NCBI GenBank assembly: GCA_905221605.1
Contig: CAJNDS010000082.1
Coordinates: 205,494-236,480, forward strand
Reading direction: 5' to 3'
Source: Symbiodinium natans
Taxonomy: Eukaryota > Sar > Dinophyceae > Suessiales > Symbiodiniaceae
Length of the DNA: 30,987 nucleotides
Numbering within the stretch: the stretch's first letter is position 1; every line of letters starts with the position of its first letter. The notes under the pieces were generated by a model. That model was not told where the DNA came from. It saw only the letters and a list, made by a program, of their open reading frames with translations, and made no database searches. The position numbers were made by a program, and so were the translations under genes. Below, piece after piece: positions 9,389 through 19,647 of the stretch.

Positions 9389-12300
9389 AGGCCGTCTTGG
9401 CCCTTGCTTCCGCCCTTCACTCCTTTCTTCTCGTCTTGCAGAGGAAACACGTAGATGCCGTTCTTCACTTGCATCTTGGTTCCGACACCCTTGTGCTTCC
9501 AAGCCAACTGGCGCAACGCCTCGTCGGCCTCCTTAGCGAAAGCAGTTCCTTTTGGGACCAGCAAGCCTCCTGTTCCGTGCAGAAACGCAAAATGCGTCTT
9601 GCACGCCTGTGCTCCTGACAGGAGTATGCGGTGGACCCCGGCGCCTCGGCCGGTGATCGTGGCCCCACGGCCTCCCGACAAAGTGCCGGTGACCTCGGCT
9701 TTTCCTTGGTCTTTCAGCGCCTCACCTGACGCCGTCTTGTAGCGGACGCCGTTGTCCTTTGGCTGCGTCACGTACTTCTCAGGCAGAACGGTCACGGCCG
9801 CTCCCGTGTCAAAGTTGACCTCGACGCTAGCCACGCCTGGCGAAGCGCCCAGGCTGGCAGCATCCACGGTCTCGAAGCTGTGCACCGATTGGCGCACGCC
9901 TCCTTCGCCCGGGTCCTCCGGGTCTTCTCCTCTTGGGTCGCGGCGGTCGTCGTAGTCTTCACAGTGCACAGTCTCTTCGTCGTCGTCTTCGCTTTTCTTG
10001 ACCTTCTTCTTTCCTTTGTGCTCTGGATCCCAGGTCGACCCAAGCTTCCTCTTCAGCTTGTTGCGCCTTTGGTTTCTCTTTTGGTTCCTCTTCTTCTTCT
10101 GCTCGGCCGCAATCGACGGGTCCGCCGAGTAGCGCCCGGTCGCCTTCGGCCTTTCCTGCTTTTCGAGCTCCTTCCGGTAGAGCTCCTCCTCGTCGTCGGC
10201 ATCCACGCGGTGGCTCGTCCTTTCGGCTTTCGTGAGGGGGCGGTAGTCCTTTCGCCGCTCGGGCTTGGCCTCCGTCCCATCGCTGTGGATAACCTCCGTG
10301 TCGATGCCGTCGACCTCTTCCTTCTGGTTATCGCGGAAGTCGCCCTTTTTCACTTTCACGTCGTGCCGGGCGTGCCACTTCTTGTCGGCCTCGATCCTCT
10401 CCTTTGCTCTTTCGCCCACACCGCTGCGTCTGTGCTCTTGCGCTCTCCTTCGTCCCTTTTCCGCACGCCAAGCCTTCCAGTGGCTGTCTCCCTTTTCCAC
10501 TTGGCGTTTGTAGCGCACGTCGTGCACCGACTGGTCTCTGCGGTGTTCGGGTTCCTTTTTCTTCACGCCCGCTTGCTGCGCCCTGAGGCGCTCACGCTCC
10601 TCTTTCAGGCGCTTCCGCTCGTCTTCCAGGCTCGCGATCTCGGCTTCCAGCTCTGGGTCACTGCCGCGTCCCTCGAGCTTCTCTCTCTTTGTCGCGATCC
10701 TCTGGTCCAAGACCGCGAGGTTCGCACGGTTGGTCTCCATAAGACCCGACGCCAGCATCCTCTGCATGCTGCTCGAGGTGCTTGCCGTGATCGCGGTTGC
10801 TCCTTCGGTTCCTTCTTCCTGCTTTGGTGGCTTCTTCTTTTCTTCCTTCTTGGGTTCCTCGGGCCCCTCGCTTGGAGGGTCATCCTCGAAGTCGCTTTCG
10901 TCCTCGGAGCTCTCCGGCTCCAAGGAAAACTTGTCTTCTTCTTCTTCTCCACCAGCGGCTTCTTCCTCCCTTTGCTTCACCTTCTCGGCTACCTTTGCGC
11001 TCCTCAGTTCAGCCTTGCTGGGCCTGTCGGCCCTCACAAGCTTTTCTCTTTCGAAAACTTTCCTGGCGTAGTGGGAGCCCGCTGCTTTTGCAGCTGCTGC
11101 CTTGTACTCCTTCATCCTCTTCTTCAGCAGAAGGGACGCTTTGCTCCTGAACTTTAGTCGCCTCGACACGCAGGTGGAGCAGGCCTCGCCTTGCTTCTTC
11201 AGTAAGGACTCCCCGACGGTGCCTCTGGGCTTCTTGTCTCGTATGGCATCTTGGTGGGCCACACGTTCCCTGAAGCGCATTCCTGCCCAAGACGCCGGAC
11301 TCCTTAGAAGCTTTGGCTTTGCCTTCGCCACAGGTCTTTGGCTCCTTGAGGCTCCCCACTTCGGCGCTGTGGTAGCAAGTTGTCTCTCCACCTCTTCGCT
11401 TCTTGGCTGCACTTCTTCACTTCTAGGTGGAGGCTTCGAAGGTGGTGACTTTGGTTCTGTTCTCTTCGGCTCTACCTTTGGCTTCGAAGGTGGTGACTTT
11501 GGCTCTGTTCTCTTTGGCTCTACCTTCGGCTTGAGAAGCGGACTTTTGGTCCTGGAAGGCGGTGGTGACTTCGGCGGTGTTCTCGGCCTTTCTTGCTTCG
11601 CCTTTGGAGGGGTCTTGGGCTCAGGCACTGGTGGCTCCCGGTAGCGCGAAACGCGCTTCCAGGGTGCCGTGTCCAAAGCCTTAGACCTCACCTCCTTCTT
11701 CTCCTCTTTCTTTCCGGCCTTTGGCTCACGCACTCTCTCCGGAGGTCCTCGCGACGAAGACGAAAACGCTCCGAAGCTGGACTGCCCTGGCACCTCGCCG
11801 CGGGAACGTCTCCTGGCTTCTGCCAGCTCTTCCGCTTCCTGAAGAAGTCTTTCCTGGCGACGTCTCCTCGCAAGTTCCACCTTTTCCTTCAGGTCTTGGA
11901 ACTGACCCCTTGCTCTGTCCATTTGCTCTTCCAGAGCTTCTAGCTCCTTTTCATCCTCGTCTTTTTCCTCCTTTGGAGGAACCTTCCTTTTCGGGTTCTT
12001 TGGCGCCATGGCCCCAAGCACGGTCGGGCCGGAGCCCTCTTCCCTACTTGAGCCACGACTGCCGGGGTCTGGCTTCGACTCTTTCTTCTTCTTCTCTTTC
12101 TCTCTCTTCGGGCTCTCTCTTTCTAACGCTCCCACGTAGAGGTTGTTTGTTTCTGCTTCCTCCCAACCGTCCTCCCAGGTTTCTCCCCAGTCTCCGTCTT
12201 CCCAGCCTTCATCCTCTTCTCCTTCCTGCCAGTTCTCGTCCTGGTTTCCTTCTCCTGTGTTCTCTCCTCCTTCTTCTATGTTTCCTACGTGTTTCTTGTT

Positions 12301-13590
12301 CTTGCCACCTTTCTTGCCTTTTCCCTTTTTGCTTTTTCCTTTCTTACCTTTTCCTTTGTCCTTTCCTCCTTTGGGGCTCCCTCTTCCTCCTTTGCTGCTT
12401 GGTTTTCCTCCTTGTTGCCCTGGACCTTTGGGTGAGCCCCGTTGCTGCTGCGAACCTTTGCCTCCATTGCTCCAGCAGTCGCGGGCATAGTGTCCGCTCC
12501 TGCCGCAGTTGTGGCACACGACCTTGCTTGTTCCTTTTCCTTTGCCTCTCTCCACATACGACAGGTCCATAGGATCATCCTTGCTCGCCGCACTGGCTGC
12601 GGCTGCAGAAATCACCTTCAGACTCTTTCCTGTCTTGTACTCGATGAAGCGAGTCACCTCGTCGAGCACGTCGTCGTACGTGGAGAACCGGCTCTGGTTC
12701 AACTGGATGTGAGACTCCAGCTCCTGTGGCAACATTGCCTCCAGTGCTGCCATCTTTATCTCATCAGCCAGGGTCGTTCGTCGCCCTGTGCTGTCCTTGC
12801 GCTTCTCGTAAGTGCGCACAGCGTCGGCCCATTCCTCGATGGCCTGAGGGAGATTCTCCAGCTTCTGCTTCTGGGGCGATATAATCGCTCTCAACATCGT
12901 GCGCTTCCTGCTTGCAGTCGCAGGATCGTATCGCCTCGTAAGGCGTCTCCATGCCTCGAACCCGTTGTTCTGGCAATTGCACACGATCGTAAATGGTTCC
13001 TTCGAGGTAACCATTTGGAGCGCGTTCGCGAGCTCCCTCGACTTTTCTTGCAGTCTGGGAACTCGATCCGCCTCCAACGCCTTTTCTCCAAAGGCTGTGT
13101 CCAACTCCTCCGAGGAGAATGGCTTCTCCCTCTCTTCGAGCCACTCTAGAACTTCTTGCAGATCATGGTGGATCGAACAAACGTAGCTCGACATTCGATG
13201 CCTCCATGGTTGGAACTGTTCACTCTCACCTGAGAAGGTCGTCGGCTTTCCCAGGCCCTTTGTGTCGACCAAACAGAGCTTCTCGTTTGGTCCTCCTTTC
13301 TTTGCCATGGCCTCAACCAGTTCCTTGTTCGACTTGACCATGTCGCTCACCAACTGTGGCATCGTGCCCATCTGAGCCGTCGCCTGCTGCACTGCCGTAT
13401 GCGCTTGTGCTCGCACTTCCGCAACTTGAGCTGCACTCTCTTGCCGCACTCGCTCAAGTGCTGTGCTTTGCTCGGCCCTTAGCCGATCATTCTCTTCGCG
13501 TTGCCTTGTGAGTTCGTTTCTCAGATTCACAAGCTCCTGCATCACTTGCGCTGCAGTCACTTGTGCCTGTTGCTGTTCCTGGCTGCTCAT
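9367..13590 (-). CDS. gag-pr: Gag-protease polyprotein (ORF1, 1407 aa)
   Basis: Structural polyprotein that should bind and package the element RNA and supply the maturation protease. Residues 1-70 form a Gln/Glu-rich coiled coil. About 100-325 look like a copia-type Gag (UBN2-like) capsid region. A CCHC zinc knuckle (CHNCGRSGHYARDC) spans 359-372 and is followed by a Gly/Lys basic tract. Residues about 430-1240 are low-complexity charged sequence rich in Lys, Glu, Arg, Pro and Ser, with a 16-aa unit repeated in tandem. The aspartic protease active site DTGA is at 1261-1264. The length far exceeds usual copia Gag proteins because of the charged insert. The ORF ends in TAG at 9367-9369, preceded by a slippery GGGTTTC. 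The first ATG overlaps the leader ORF stop. Confidence 0.9.
11432..11527 (-). repeat. 48-bp coding tandem repeat in Gag
   Basis: Two adjacent in-frame copies encode PKVEPKRTEPKSPPSK-like units within the Pro/Lys/Glu-rich part of ORF1. A third, partial, relative precedes them. Divisibility by three keeps the frame, so such units can expand without damage. Confidence 0.7.
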
Positions 13591-13805
13591 CGCAAACGAT
13601 TAGCCAGCCGACGGCGGAACTCGCTGCTTTGGACGAAAGTCTGGAGATGCTGGCCCAGGAGGCCCCAAATCCTTTGCAGTCGCCTAATCCGATAGAGTAA
13701 ACGGATCAAGCGTTCCCAGCGGTGCACAGCGGGAGCTTGCACCACAGCAAAGCCTTCGTTGTCACTTTCAGCACTTTCGTCAGCAAGGTCGCGTCTGCTG
13801 TCCAT
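13587..13805 (-). CDS. 72-aa leader ORF overlapping Gag start
   Basis: An ORF of 72 codons starts just inside the PBS-like region and ends in TGA, which overlaps the Gag ATG as ATGA. It is in a different frame from Gag. The product is charged (acidic N-terminal half, Arg/Leu-rich C-terminal half), and I recognise no domain. The start/stop overlap would suit termination-reinitiation, or the ORF may simply tune Gag translation. Its position fills the whole leader between PBS and Gag. It could also be a chance ORF, or the N-terminal part of an ancestral longer Gag now in another frame. Confidence 0.45.
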   Translation of the reverse strand: MDSRRDLADESAESDNEGFAVVQAPAVHRWERLIRLLYRIRRLQRIWGLLGQHLQTFVQSSEFRRRLANRLR

Positions 13806-13811
13806 TCAAAC

Positions 13812-13828
13812 CGACAGCTCCGCTACCA
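13812..13828 (-). other. Candidate tRNA primer-binding site
   Basis: Directly after the 5' LTR the sense strand reads TGGTAGCGGAGC. TGG pairs with a tRNA CCA end, and the next bases would pair with an acceptor strand whose partner starts AGCGGAG. That is close to the AGCAGAG start of many initiator-Met tRNAs. The primer assignment is inference. A 6-bp hairpin (GCTGTC/GACAGC) overlaps the inner part. Confidence 0.6.
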
Positions 13829-13951
13829 TGAACGGAGTTTAAGGCAGAACTAACACTGCAGGTGCAATCACTTTTGACGGCTTGAGCCAATGTCGCATGT
13901 GTATGCTCACTCATTGTGAAACATGTTGTGTGACACCTACAAATCTAAACA
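13829..13951 (-). repeat. 5' LTR (123 bp)
   Basis: Right-hand copy of the terminal repeat, identical to 4734-4856 by eye at an offset of 9095. It should hold the promoter and transcript start of the element. The spliced-leader-like decamer lies at 13881-13890 (minus), about 75 nt before the leader ORF start. Confidence 0.95.
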
Positions 13952-13956
13952 GATTT
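13952..13956. repeat. Target site duplication, right copy (GATTT)
   Basis: Matches 4729-4733 exactly. It is followed by TTTAGGG-type repeats, which shows that the empty site was a telomere-like tract. Confidence 0.9.
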
Positions 13957-14330
13957 AGGGTTTAGGGTTTATTTAGGGTTTAGGGTGTAGGGGTCTAGGG
14001 GTCTAAGGGTCTAGGGATTTAGGGGTGTTTGGTTAGGGCGTAGGGTTTAGGGTTGAGCGGGCTTAGATCCCAAGTTGGTTACACACCGTGTACGTATAGC
14101 AGCCCTACACCCTGAACCCCGCACTGAGGAACCTGTAAAACATCAGAATGCTAGCACCCTTAGAACAAGATGAGAATATATTTTGTTTGAGGTATGTCAT
14201 CATTTAAGCACAGAAAACTCCTCAGAGGCCTACAAAATATCTACCTGGGCCACCTAAACCCTAAACCCTAAACCCTAAACCCTAAACCCTAAACCCTAAA
14301 CCCTGAACCGTAAACCCTAAACCCTAAACT
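13957..14330. repeat. Drifted telomere-like repeats and unique spacer
   Basis: TTTAGGG variants (13957-14055), 200 bp of unique A/T-rich sequence with no credible gene, then a CCCTAAA array (14253-14330). The following 14400-14650 is unique and also holds no gene I can support. Confidence 0.8.
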
Positions 14331-14333
14331 CCA

Positions 14334-14392
14334 AAGCGCTTGCCGGTCGGCCACGTGGCCGACCGCAGCGACCCCTTGGCCCAGGGGCTCAA
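14334..14392 (-). CDS. Weak exon-like segment
   Basis: Minus-strand frame reads IEPLGQGVAAVGHVADRQAL across the 22-bp palindrome. It is GC-rich and lies beside CCCTAAA repeats. Boundaries are not clear. Confidence 0.25.
14344..14365. repeat. Perfect 22-bp GC-rich palindrome centred on CACGTG
   Basis: The bases from CGGTCGGCC through GGCCGACCG are their own reverse complement, with an E-box-like CACGTG core. It sits in unique sequence beside an array of CCCTAAA repeats. It may be a protein-binding site, a cruciform or part of an exon-like segment; nothing decides between these. Confidence 0.85.
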
Positions 14393-14655
14393 TTGCACTC
14401 GCACATACAGTACGCTTGAACAGCAATTCTTCTGTGCCATCAAGCGTTCAGCTGTGCCACCACTAAGCATTGGGTCATAGCCAGTAATTACTGACCTTAC
14501 ACTCTAAGAGACACCCTAAAGTTGCGAACGGGTGTCCTAATCGGTCGTTTTTCAATGGTTTAGGGGCAGGTTGTCAATGAGTTAGAGGCCGGTCTCAATG
14601 ATTTCGCATTGTTTTCTATGATTTAGGGACGGATTCTCTATGGGTTAGGGGGGGG

Positions 14656-15086
14656 TTCAGAGGCCCACGCCAATTTTTTAGGGTTTAGAGGCCAAAATCT
14701 GGCAAATGAGGGGGTCATTTCTGCTGTATAAATTCGATTTAAGACTAACCGGAAACGGCTGCTTTTTCCCGAATCGTGGAGTACTCCCCACGGAGCCAAA
14801 CTCTCTCTATGGTTAAGGGATGACTTTCTATGGTTTACGCTGAACATTCTATGGTTTAGCACCAGGAGCGGCGAAACCATAGAGATTCCTGCGGTTTTCT
14901 ATGGTTCAGAGGCCCACGCCAAAGAATTCTATTTAAGACTCAGCTGGAAACGGCAACTTCTTCCCGAATCGTGGAGTACTCCCTACGGAGCCAAAGTCTC
15001 TGTATGATCTAGGGATGACTTTCTATGGTTTAGGCTGAACACTTCTATGGTTTAGCATCAGGAGCGGCGAAACCATAGAGATTCCT
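14656..15086. repeat. Imperfect tandem duplication, period 249 bp
   Basis: Two units (14656-14890 and 14905-15086) share TTCAGAGGCCCACGCCA, ATTTAAGACT, CGAATCGTGGAGTACTCC, the CTATGGTTTAGC block and GAAACCATAGAGATTCCT. The first unit carries about 55 extra bases near its start. CTATGGTTTA motifs also recur upstream (14550-14640) and look like drifted telomere-like repeats. No protein is supported. Confidence 0.8.
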
Positions 15087-15650
15087 ATTACCCCCCGGGC
15101 GCAAAACCTCCTCGGATCTGTATGCTGATAAAGCACGAGGACGGTCTTTTCCCCGGGCGCAAAACCTCCAGGGATCCTAGACGAATATTTCCCCGGGATA
15201 AAAATCTCCAGCTCTGACCCAAAAAGGTTCCCTGGATCTGTGCGCTGATAAAACCTCCAGGTTTGACCCAAAAAGTATCCTCGGATCTGTGTGCTGATTT
15301 AGCACGAGGATGGTTTTCCTTGCGGGGGCAAAACCTCCAGGTTTGACCCAAAAAAGATCCTGGATCTGTGTGCTGATGTTGCACGAGGACGAGCTTTTCC
15401 CCCGGTTGCAAAGAGGACGGTCTTTTCCACAGGCGCAAAACCTCCAGGTTTGACCCAAAAAACATCCTCGGATCTGCGTGCTGATATAACACGAGGACGG
15501 TCTTTCCCCCGGGCTCTAAACCTCCAGCTTAGAACTCCAGGTTTGACCCAAAAAAGATCCTCGAATCTGTGTGCTGACATAGCACGTTTTTCCCCCGGGC
15601 TCTAAACCTGCAGGTTTGACCCAAAAAAGATCCTCGGATCTGTGTGCCGG
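15087..15650. repeat. Tandem array of about 80-100 bp units
   Basis: About seven units share AGGTTTGACCCAAAAAAGAT, CCTCGGATCTGTGTGCTGAT, AGCACGAGGACGGTCTTTT and CCCCGGGCGCAAAACCTCC, with indels between copies. On the minus strand, open frames across it repeat peptides such as SEDLFWVKPGGFAPG, but frames break often. The array abuts the truncated RT at about 15650. I treat it as satellite-like DNA and not as a gene. Confidence 0.85.
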
Positions 15651-16985
15651 CATCAGTCTCACAGGTTGTACATCCGGGTTTGCCCTTGTAGATGATAGCA
15701 CATTGTTTGTCCCGAAGTGCACTGACGGAGCTGCCGATCGTGGTCAAGCCCACCGGCGGCCGTCGGCACAGCTCGCTATTCTTTGAATCGAGCAGGCTGC
15801 GTGTTGCCGCCTTGCAGAAGGCCTCTCGACCTGGGGTCGCGGAGTAGGTCGCATTGCCTTTCTCATCGGCGTGCGGGCGCAGCACCGCCTTGGCAAACGC
15901 GAAACGGCCTTCGAGCCGACTCGGTCTCCCAAGAGGCACGGCAGCCCGAGCCCGGCCAGCAGTGTGCTGCGCAACAAAGGCCTCACTCCCAACAGCAGCA
16001 CCAAGCAACTCAAAGTTCCACTGAAGTTTAGATGTCCCATCAGCAGCGTAGAGAAGCTCTGGCGGCACATGGTGCGTGAGGGTGGCCGGGTCGAGCCTGC
16101 CAACTCCAATAGTCTCGGACTTGGTGAGGTTGAGTTGAAGGCCAAGCTCGAGGCCGCGGCATTGCAGGTGCGCAAGAGCCGCTCCAACGGAGGCCACATC
16201 CCCAGCGATGACACCGTCATCCAAATAGAAAATGGCCAGGTCCAGACCGGCTCGCAACTCCTGCGCCAGGCCGTGCAAAGCTGCGGCAAAGAGCAGTGGT
16301 CCGAGGGGGTCTCCCTGCTGAACGCCGCCAGCCGAAAGTAAGGCGGCAGAGCCAAACCGCAAATGGGAGGGTTTACCATAGCACCAAGTAGCCCATCTGG
16401 CCAGCCCCGGGAAAGACGCCGTTGCAGCAGTCAGTACAGCACGCCTGGAAACGTTGTTGAAGGCGTTTGGCGAAGTCAAGCTTGACAACGACCTTTCCCT
16501 GAGCAAGCTGATTTCGCTGGAGCCAAGCACGGACGGTGTGGACGGTAGCCTCCGCCCCTGCTGGAACCCCAACCCCAACCTGAACGGGAAAGAAGAAGTC
16601 GCGGGCTTCGTCACGCACAAGGAGCATGTGGCACTTACTGGTCAAGCGCCGTAGGATTTCCCCTATAGCAATAGGCCTGACTCCACCATTGGACTTTGGA
16701 ACCGCCACCAGTGCTGCACCAGCCAGGACGGGCGCTACTTCAGCGCAAGCACGCCCCTGCGACAACAGCCCAACCACCGCAGCCAGCTGGTCCAGCATAC
16801 CCAGAGCAGCACCAGGCGGCCCATGGACACGCAGACCACTAGGGCCCGGCGTTGTGTCAGCTGGGAAGCTCCGAAGCGCCTGGGTCACCGTGTTCGGACA
16901 CACCTTTGAAGGCAGTGGCAAATCGTGGATGTCGCTGTCAGGGGCAGGCTGTGCGGGGTGCAACTTGGCTCGTCAGGACAGAGCC
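15651..16985 (-). pseudogene. Broken non-LTR-type reverse transcriptase
   Basis: Minus-strand RT fragment. The upstream open frame (from 16963) has SFPADTTPGPSGLR, VAVPKSNGGVRPIAIGEILR and a palm-A-like VVVKLDF. At 16466-16468 the sense strand reads AAA where the conserved reading needs two A's, a 1-nt frameshift. The next frame then has NAFNNV, GGVQQGDPLGPLLFA (16297-16329) and the catalytic YLDD (16216-16227). The family resembles LINE-like RTs common in protists. No endonuclease or RNase H domain is visible. The 3' part loses similarity and runs into the tandem array at about 15650. Both catalytic regions survive, so the break may be fairly recent. Confidence 0.8.
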
Positions 16986-17084
16986 CCGTCAAATCAACAT
17001 TTCGGTGGGGGGGGGGTCGTGCTTGAAGTTTCGGTTTTAGGGCGAGTGGACCCGCCGGGACCATAAACCATGATTCGTATATCC

Positions 17085-17182
17085 AGTTGCTGAGTACCTT
17101 GGCCCAAAAAAGGTTAACCTTCCAATCAGGGTAGGACTGTATACACCCCAAAAAGTTAAAGGATATTTACTCAGCTACTAAG
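17085..17182. mobile_element. 98-bp TIR element, family AGTTGCTGAGTA (copy A)
   Basis: Starts AGTTGCTGAGTA and ends TACTCAGCTACT-AAG, inverted at 11 of 12 positions. Contains the palindrome AGGTTAACCT. It aligns without gaps to 29903-30000 at about 80 of 98 positions by eye. Confidence 0.8.
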
Positions 17183-17259
17183 TATGCTAAGATTTCTGGA
17201 TTTAGGCCCAGCCGGTGTCACCATCGGCAGCTCAGTGCACCGCTGTGCGGACTCACGCT

Positions 17260-17918
17260 GAGCTCCATGAACCCTAAGCCCTAAACCCTAAACCAGAAGA
17301 ATCTACACCCACCGAGCTTTACAAGGAACCCTTATAAGCCCTGGACCCTAAGTCCTAAACCAGGAACCCTAAACCATAGACCCTAGACCCTACGTCCTAA
17401 ACCCTAAACCCTAAACCCTAAGCGCGACACAAGGCACCTCTTTCCATGGAACCCCCCTCCCTCGCTTCAAGACCCTAAACCTAAACCCTGACCCGAAATC
17501 CTAAGACCCTTAAGCCTAACACCCTAAATCCTGAAACCTCGCACCCTAAGCCCTAAAACGAAAAACCCTAAACCCCTAAACCCTAAACCCTAAACCACCA
17601 AACCCCCAAAACCCCAAACCCCCAAACCCTAAACCCCTAAACCCTAAACCCCTCAAACCTGAACCCTAAACCCTAAACCCCTAAACCCTAACCCCTAAAC
17701 CCCTAAACCCCCAAACCCCCAAACCCCCAAACCCCAAACCCCTAAACCCCTAAACCCCTAAACCCCTTAAACCCCTTAAACCCTAAACCCTTAACCCCTT
17801 CACCCCTTAACCCCTTAACCCCTTAAACCCTAAACCCCTAAACCCCTAAACCCCTAAACCCTTAAACCCCTAAACCCCTAAACACCAAACCCCAAACCCC
17901 AAACCCCAAACCCTAAAC
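17260..17918. repeat. Long degenerate C-strand telomere-like block
   Basis: About 650 bp of CCCTAAA, CCCCTAAA, CCCCAAA and CCCCTTAA variants, denser after 17560. Clearly derived from one heptamer by base change and slippage. No gene. Confidence 0.9.
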
Positions 17919-17988
17919 CCATGTGAGGGCCAGGCATGAGGCACACTCAGGTCGGTCCACACCGTGCCGCCTGGCAGATTCGGCTGTG
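17919..17988 (-). CDS. Candidate 70-bp exon
   Basis: The acceptor AACCCAG precedes a frame reading TAESARRHGVDRPECASCLA and on to LTW. The predicted donor is GTTTAGGG at 17918, again inside the telomere-like repeat. Includes a CX2C pair. No family recognised. Confidence 0.42.
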
Positions 17989-18412
17989 CTGGGTTTGGGG
18001 TTTAGGCTTTCGGGTTTGAGTGTTTACGGCTTAGGGTTCAGGATTTGGGGGCTAGAGCTTGGGGGCAAGGTTTGTGGTTTGGGGTTTTGGGTATGGGGTT
18101 GACGAAGTTGGGTTTAGGCTTCGAGGGTTAGAGGGTCTGGGGCTGACGGCCTGTGCTTTAGGCGGGGGTTTGCGGTTTATCGTTAGGGGTTCACAGGTGG
18201 GGCTTATGGAGCTTGGAAGGGTTTTAGAAGGGCTGATAAATCACAAGGGTCTAAACCCTAAATCCTAAACACAACCCTAAACCCTAAACCCTAAAGCCTG
18301 AACCCTAAACCCTAAACCTTTAACCCTAAACCCTAATTAAACCCTAAACCCTACCCTCTAAACCCTGAACCCTAAACCCTAAGCAACTAACCCCTGAACC
18401 CGAACCCTGAAC

Positions 18413-18508
18413 CCTGCGGTTGCGCGTTTCGGCTTTCGTGTTTTCCCGGCCTTGACCAGCGCTCTGGCCGTTGACCAACACGTTGGTCGAGAACTTGTTG
18501 CAGAAGGC
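18413..18508 (-). CDS. Candidate 96-bp exon of a minus-strand host gene
   Basis: The acceptor is TAACTGCGTAG, with a CTAAC branch-like motif close by. The frame of exactly 32 codons reads AFCNKFSTNVLVNGQSAGQG, then RENTKAETRNRR, with strong codon bias. The predicted donor is GTTCAGGG, a variant of the telomere-like repeat. One of the best candidates. Product unknown. Confidence 0.55.
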
Positions 18509-19033
18509 CTACGCAGTTAGGGGTTGACGGCTTAGAATAGAATTTAGTGTGAAAAAGGGGGGGGGTTCCGAATCGAATAATTACTAATATCATTCCTTTT
18601 TGGTCCCTATACAACTATACAGAAACTACACCCAAAATCCCTGTTCTAGAAATAAGGCCCCCAAAGTATTTTGGGATGAGGGCGTCACAAAACTCCAAAA
18701 CCCTCAGCCCGAAAGACCCCCCGGAAACCCTCATGAAGGACAGCTGCAAGTGCGCAGCTTCGGATAGCGAGCATTGTCAGCCTTCTTAATAAAAATAGGG
18801 TTTGACTAGCCCTCTTACACTGCTACAAGGGGCGCTGCCCCGCTAAACCCTAAAACCCTAACAGCCCTAAAACCGTGAAAGCAAAAACTAAACCCTGAAA
18901 CATAAACCCAAAAACCCTGAAACTTTGAAACCGTAAAGCCCTGAAGCCCCTTAAAAAAAAAAAAATAAACCCCAAAACCCTGAGACTTGAAAACCGTAAA
19001 GCCCTTAAGCCCCTTAAATTTTAAGGGGGAAAA

Positions 19034-19126
19034 AACATGTCAGTCCACCCGGCACTTCCAACCAGGGCCTTGATGTTGGCGCCCTGCTCGTTCTCCGGCA
19101 GTCTGTACCTTCCAGGCTTCATGTCG
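19034..19126 (-). CDS. Candidate exon of a minus-strand host gene
   Basis: The frame reads PDMKPGRYRLPENEQGANIK, then ALVGSAGWT, with strong bias to G/C-ending codons. Possible acceptors are CATAAG and ATGAAG, and a possible donor is CCCTG|GTTGGA at about 19050. Among the more protein-like segments; no family recognised. Confidence 0.48.
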
Positions 19127-19371
19127 GGCACTTATGACCCCTACTTCTACTTACTTTTGGAGTAGACCCCGGAAAAGAAGTATATACTTGTAAGGTATAA
19201 GTAGCTATAATCGGGACCCCAAAGAAATATTAAAGTAGAGTACTCCAAAACCCAGTCGAACTTCCCATAAACCTTTCAAGTAGGGGTCTAAGGGTTAAGG
19301 TTTCTGCTTTTTTGTTTTTTGTTTAGGGTTTAGGGTTTAGGGTTTAGGGTTTCGGGTTTAGGGTTTATGGA

Positions 19372-19512
19372 GTTGTACCTCGGACCCTTAAGGTTGAACA
19401 CTGGGTTTTGTTTGAGGAACCCTTTGGAAAATCCTGAAGGTAGTACAAGGGCCATATCGGAGTGCATTCAGGGGGAACTTTTGGGGGTACGACCTTCGGG
19501 GTACGAGCCTTA
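19372..19512. repeat. Dispersed repeat, copy 1
   Basis: Shares GTACCT-GGACCCTT-AGGT, GGCCATATCGGAGTGCATT, GGGGGAACTTTT and GGGGTAC with 23905-24030, in the same order with indels. No coding capacity. A weaker relative lies at 27085-27140. Confidence 0.6.
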
Positions 19513-19599
19513 CTCGGTTTAGGGTTTAGGGTTTAGGGCTTAGGGCTTAGGGCTTAGGGTTTAGGGTCTTTTTGGATAGCCCTTTTTAAGCTTTGATAA

Positions 19600-19647
19600 G
19601 TCCGCAGTAAGCCCACCCCAAGCTGCCAATGGAGATCCAGCCATAAC
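19600..19647 (-). CDS. Candidate short exon
   Basis: The acceptor GAGCTCCAG precedes a frame reading YGWISIGSLGWAYCGL. Two leading bases complete the codon left open at 20273. The far boundary is unclear; a GC donor after GGGGTGG is possible. Confidence 0.38.

Noticed and set aside
9880-11157. 425-aa plus-strand ORF
   Set aside because: It is the antisense shadow of the charged Gag region; Lys/Glu codons read backwards give Leu/Phe/Ser. No domain.
11721-12572. 283-aa plus-strand ORF
   Set aside because: Antisense shadow of Gag with Ser/Leu/Pro low complexity; no independent signal.
15088-15580. Repeat protein encoded by the tandem array
   Set aside because: Frames break between units and unit lengths vary by non-multiples of three, so no stable protein is supported.
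15871-16341. 156-aa plus-strand ORF
   Set aside because: Opposite strand of the RT palm region; the minus strand carries the catalytic motifs.
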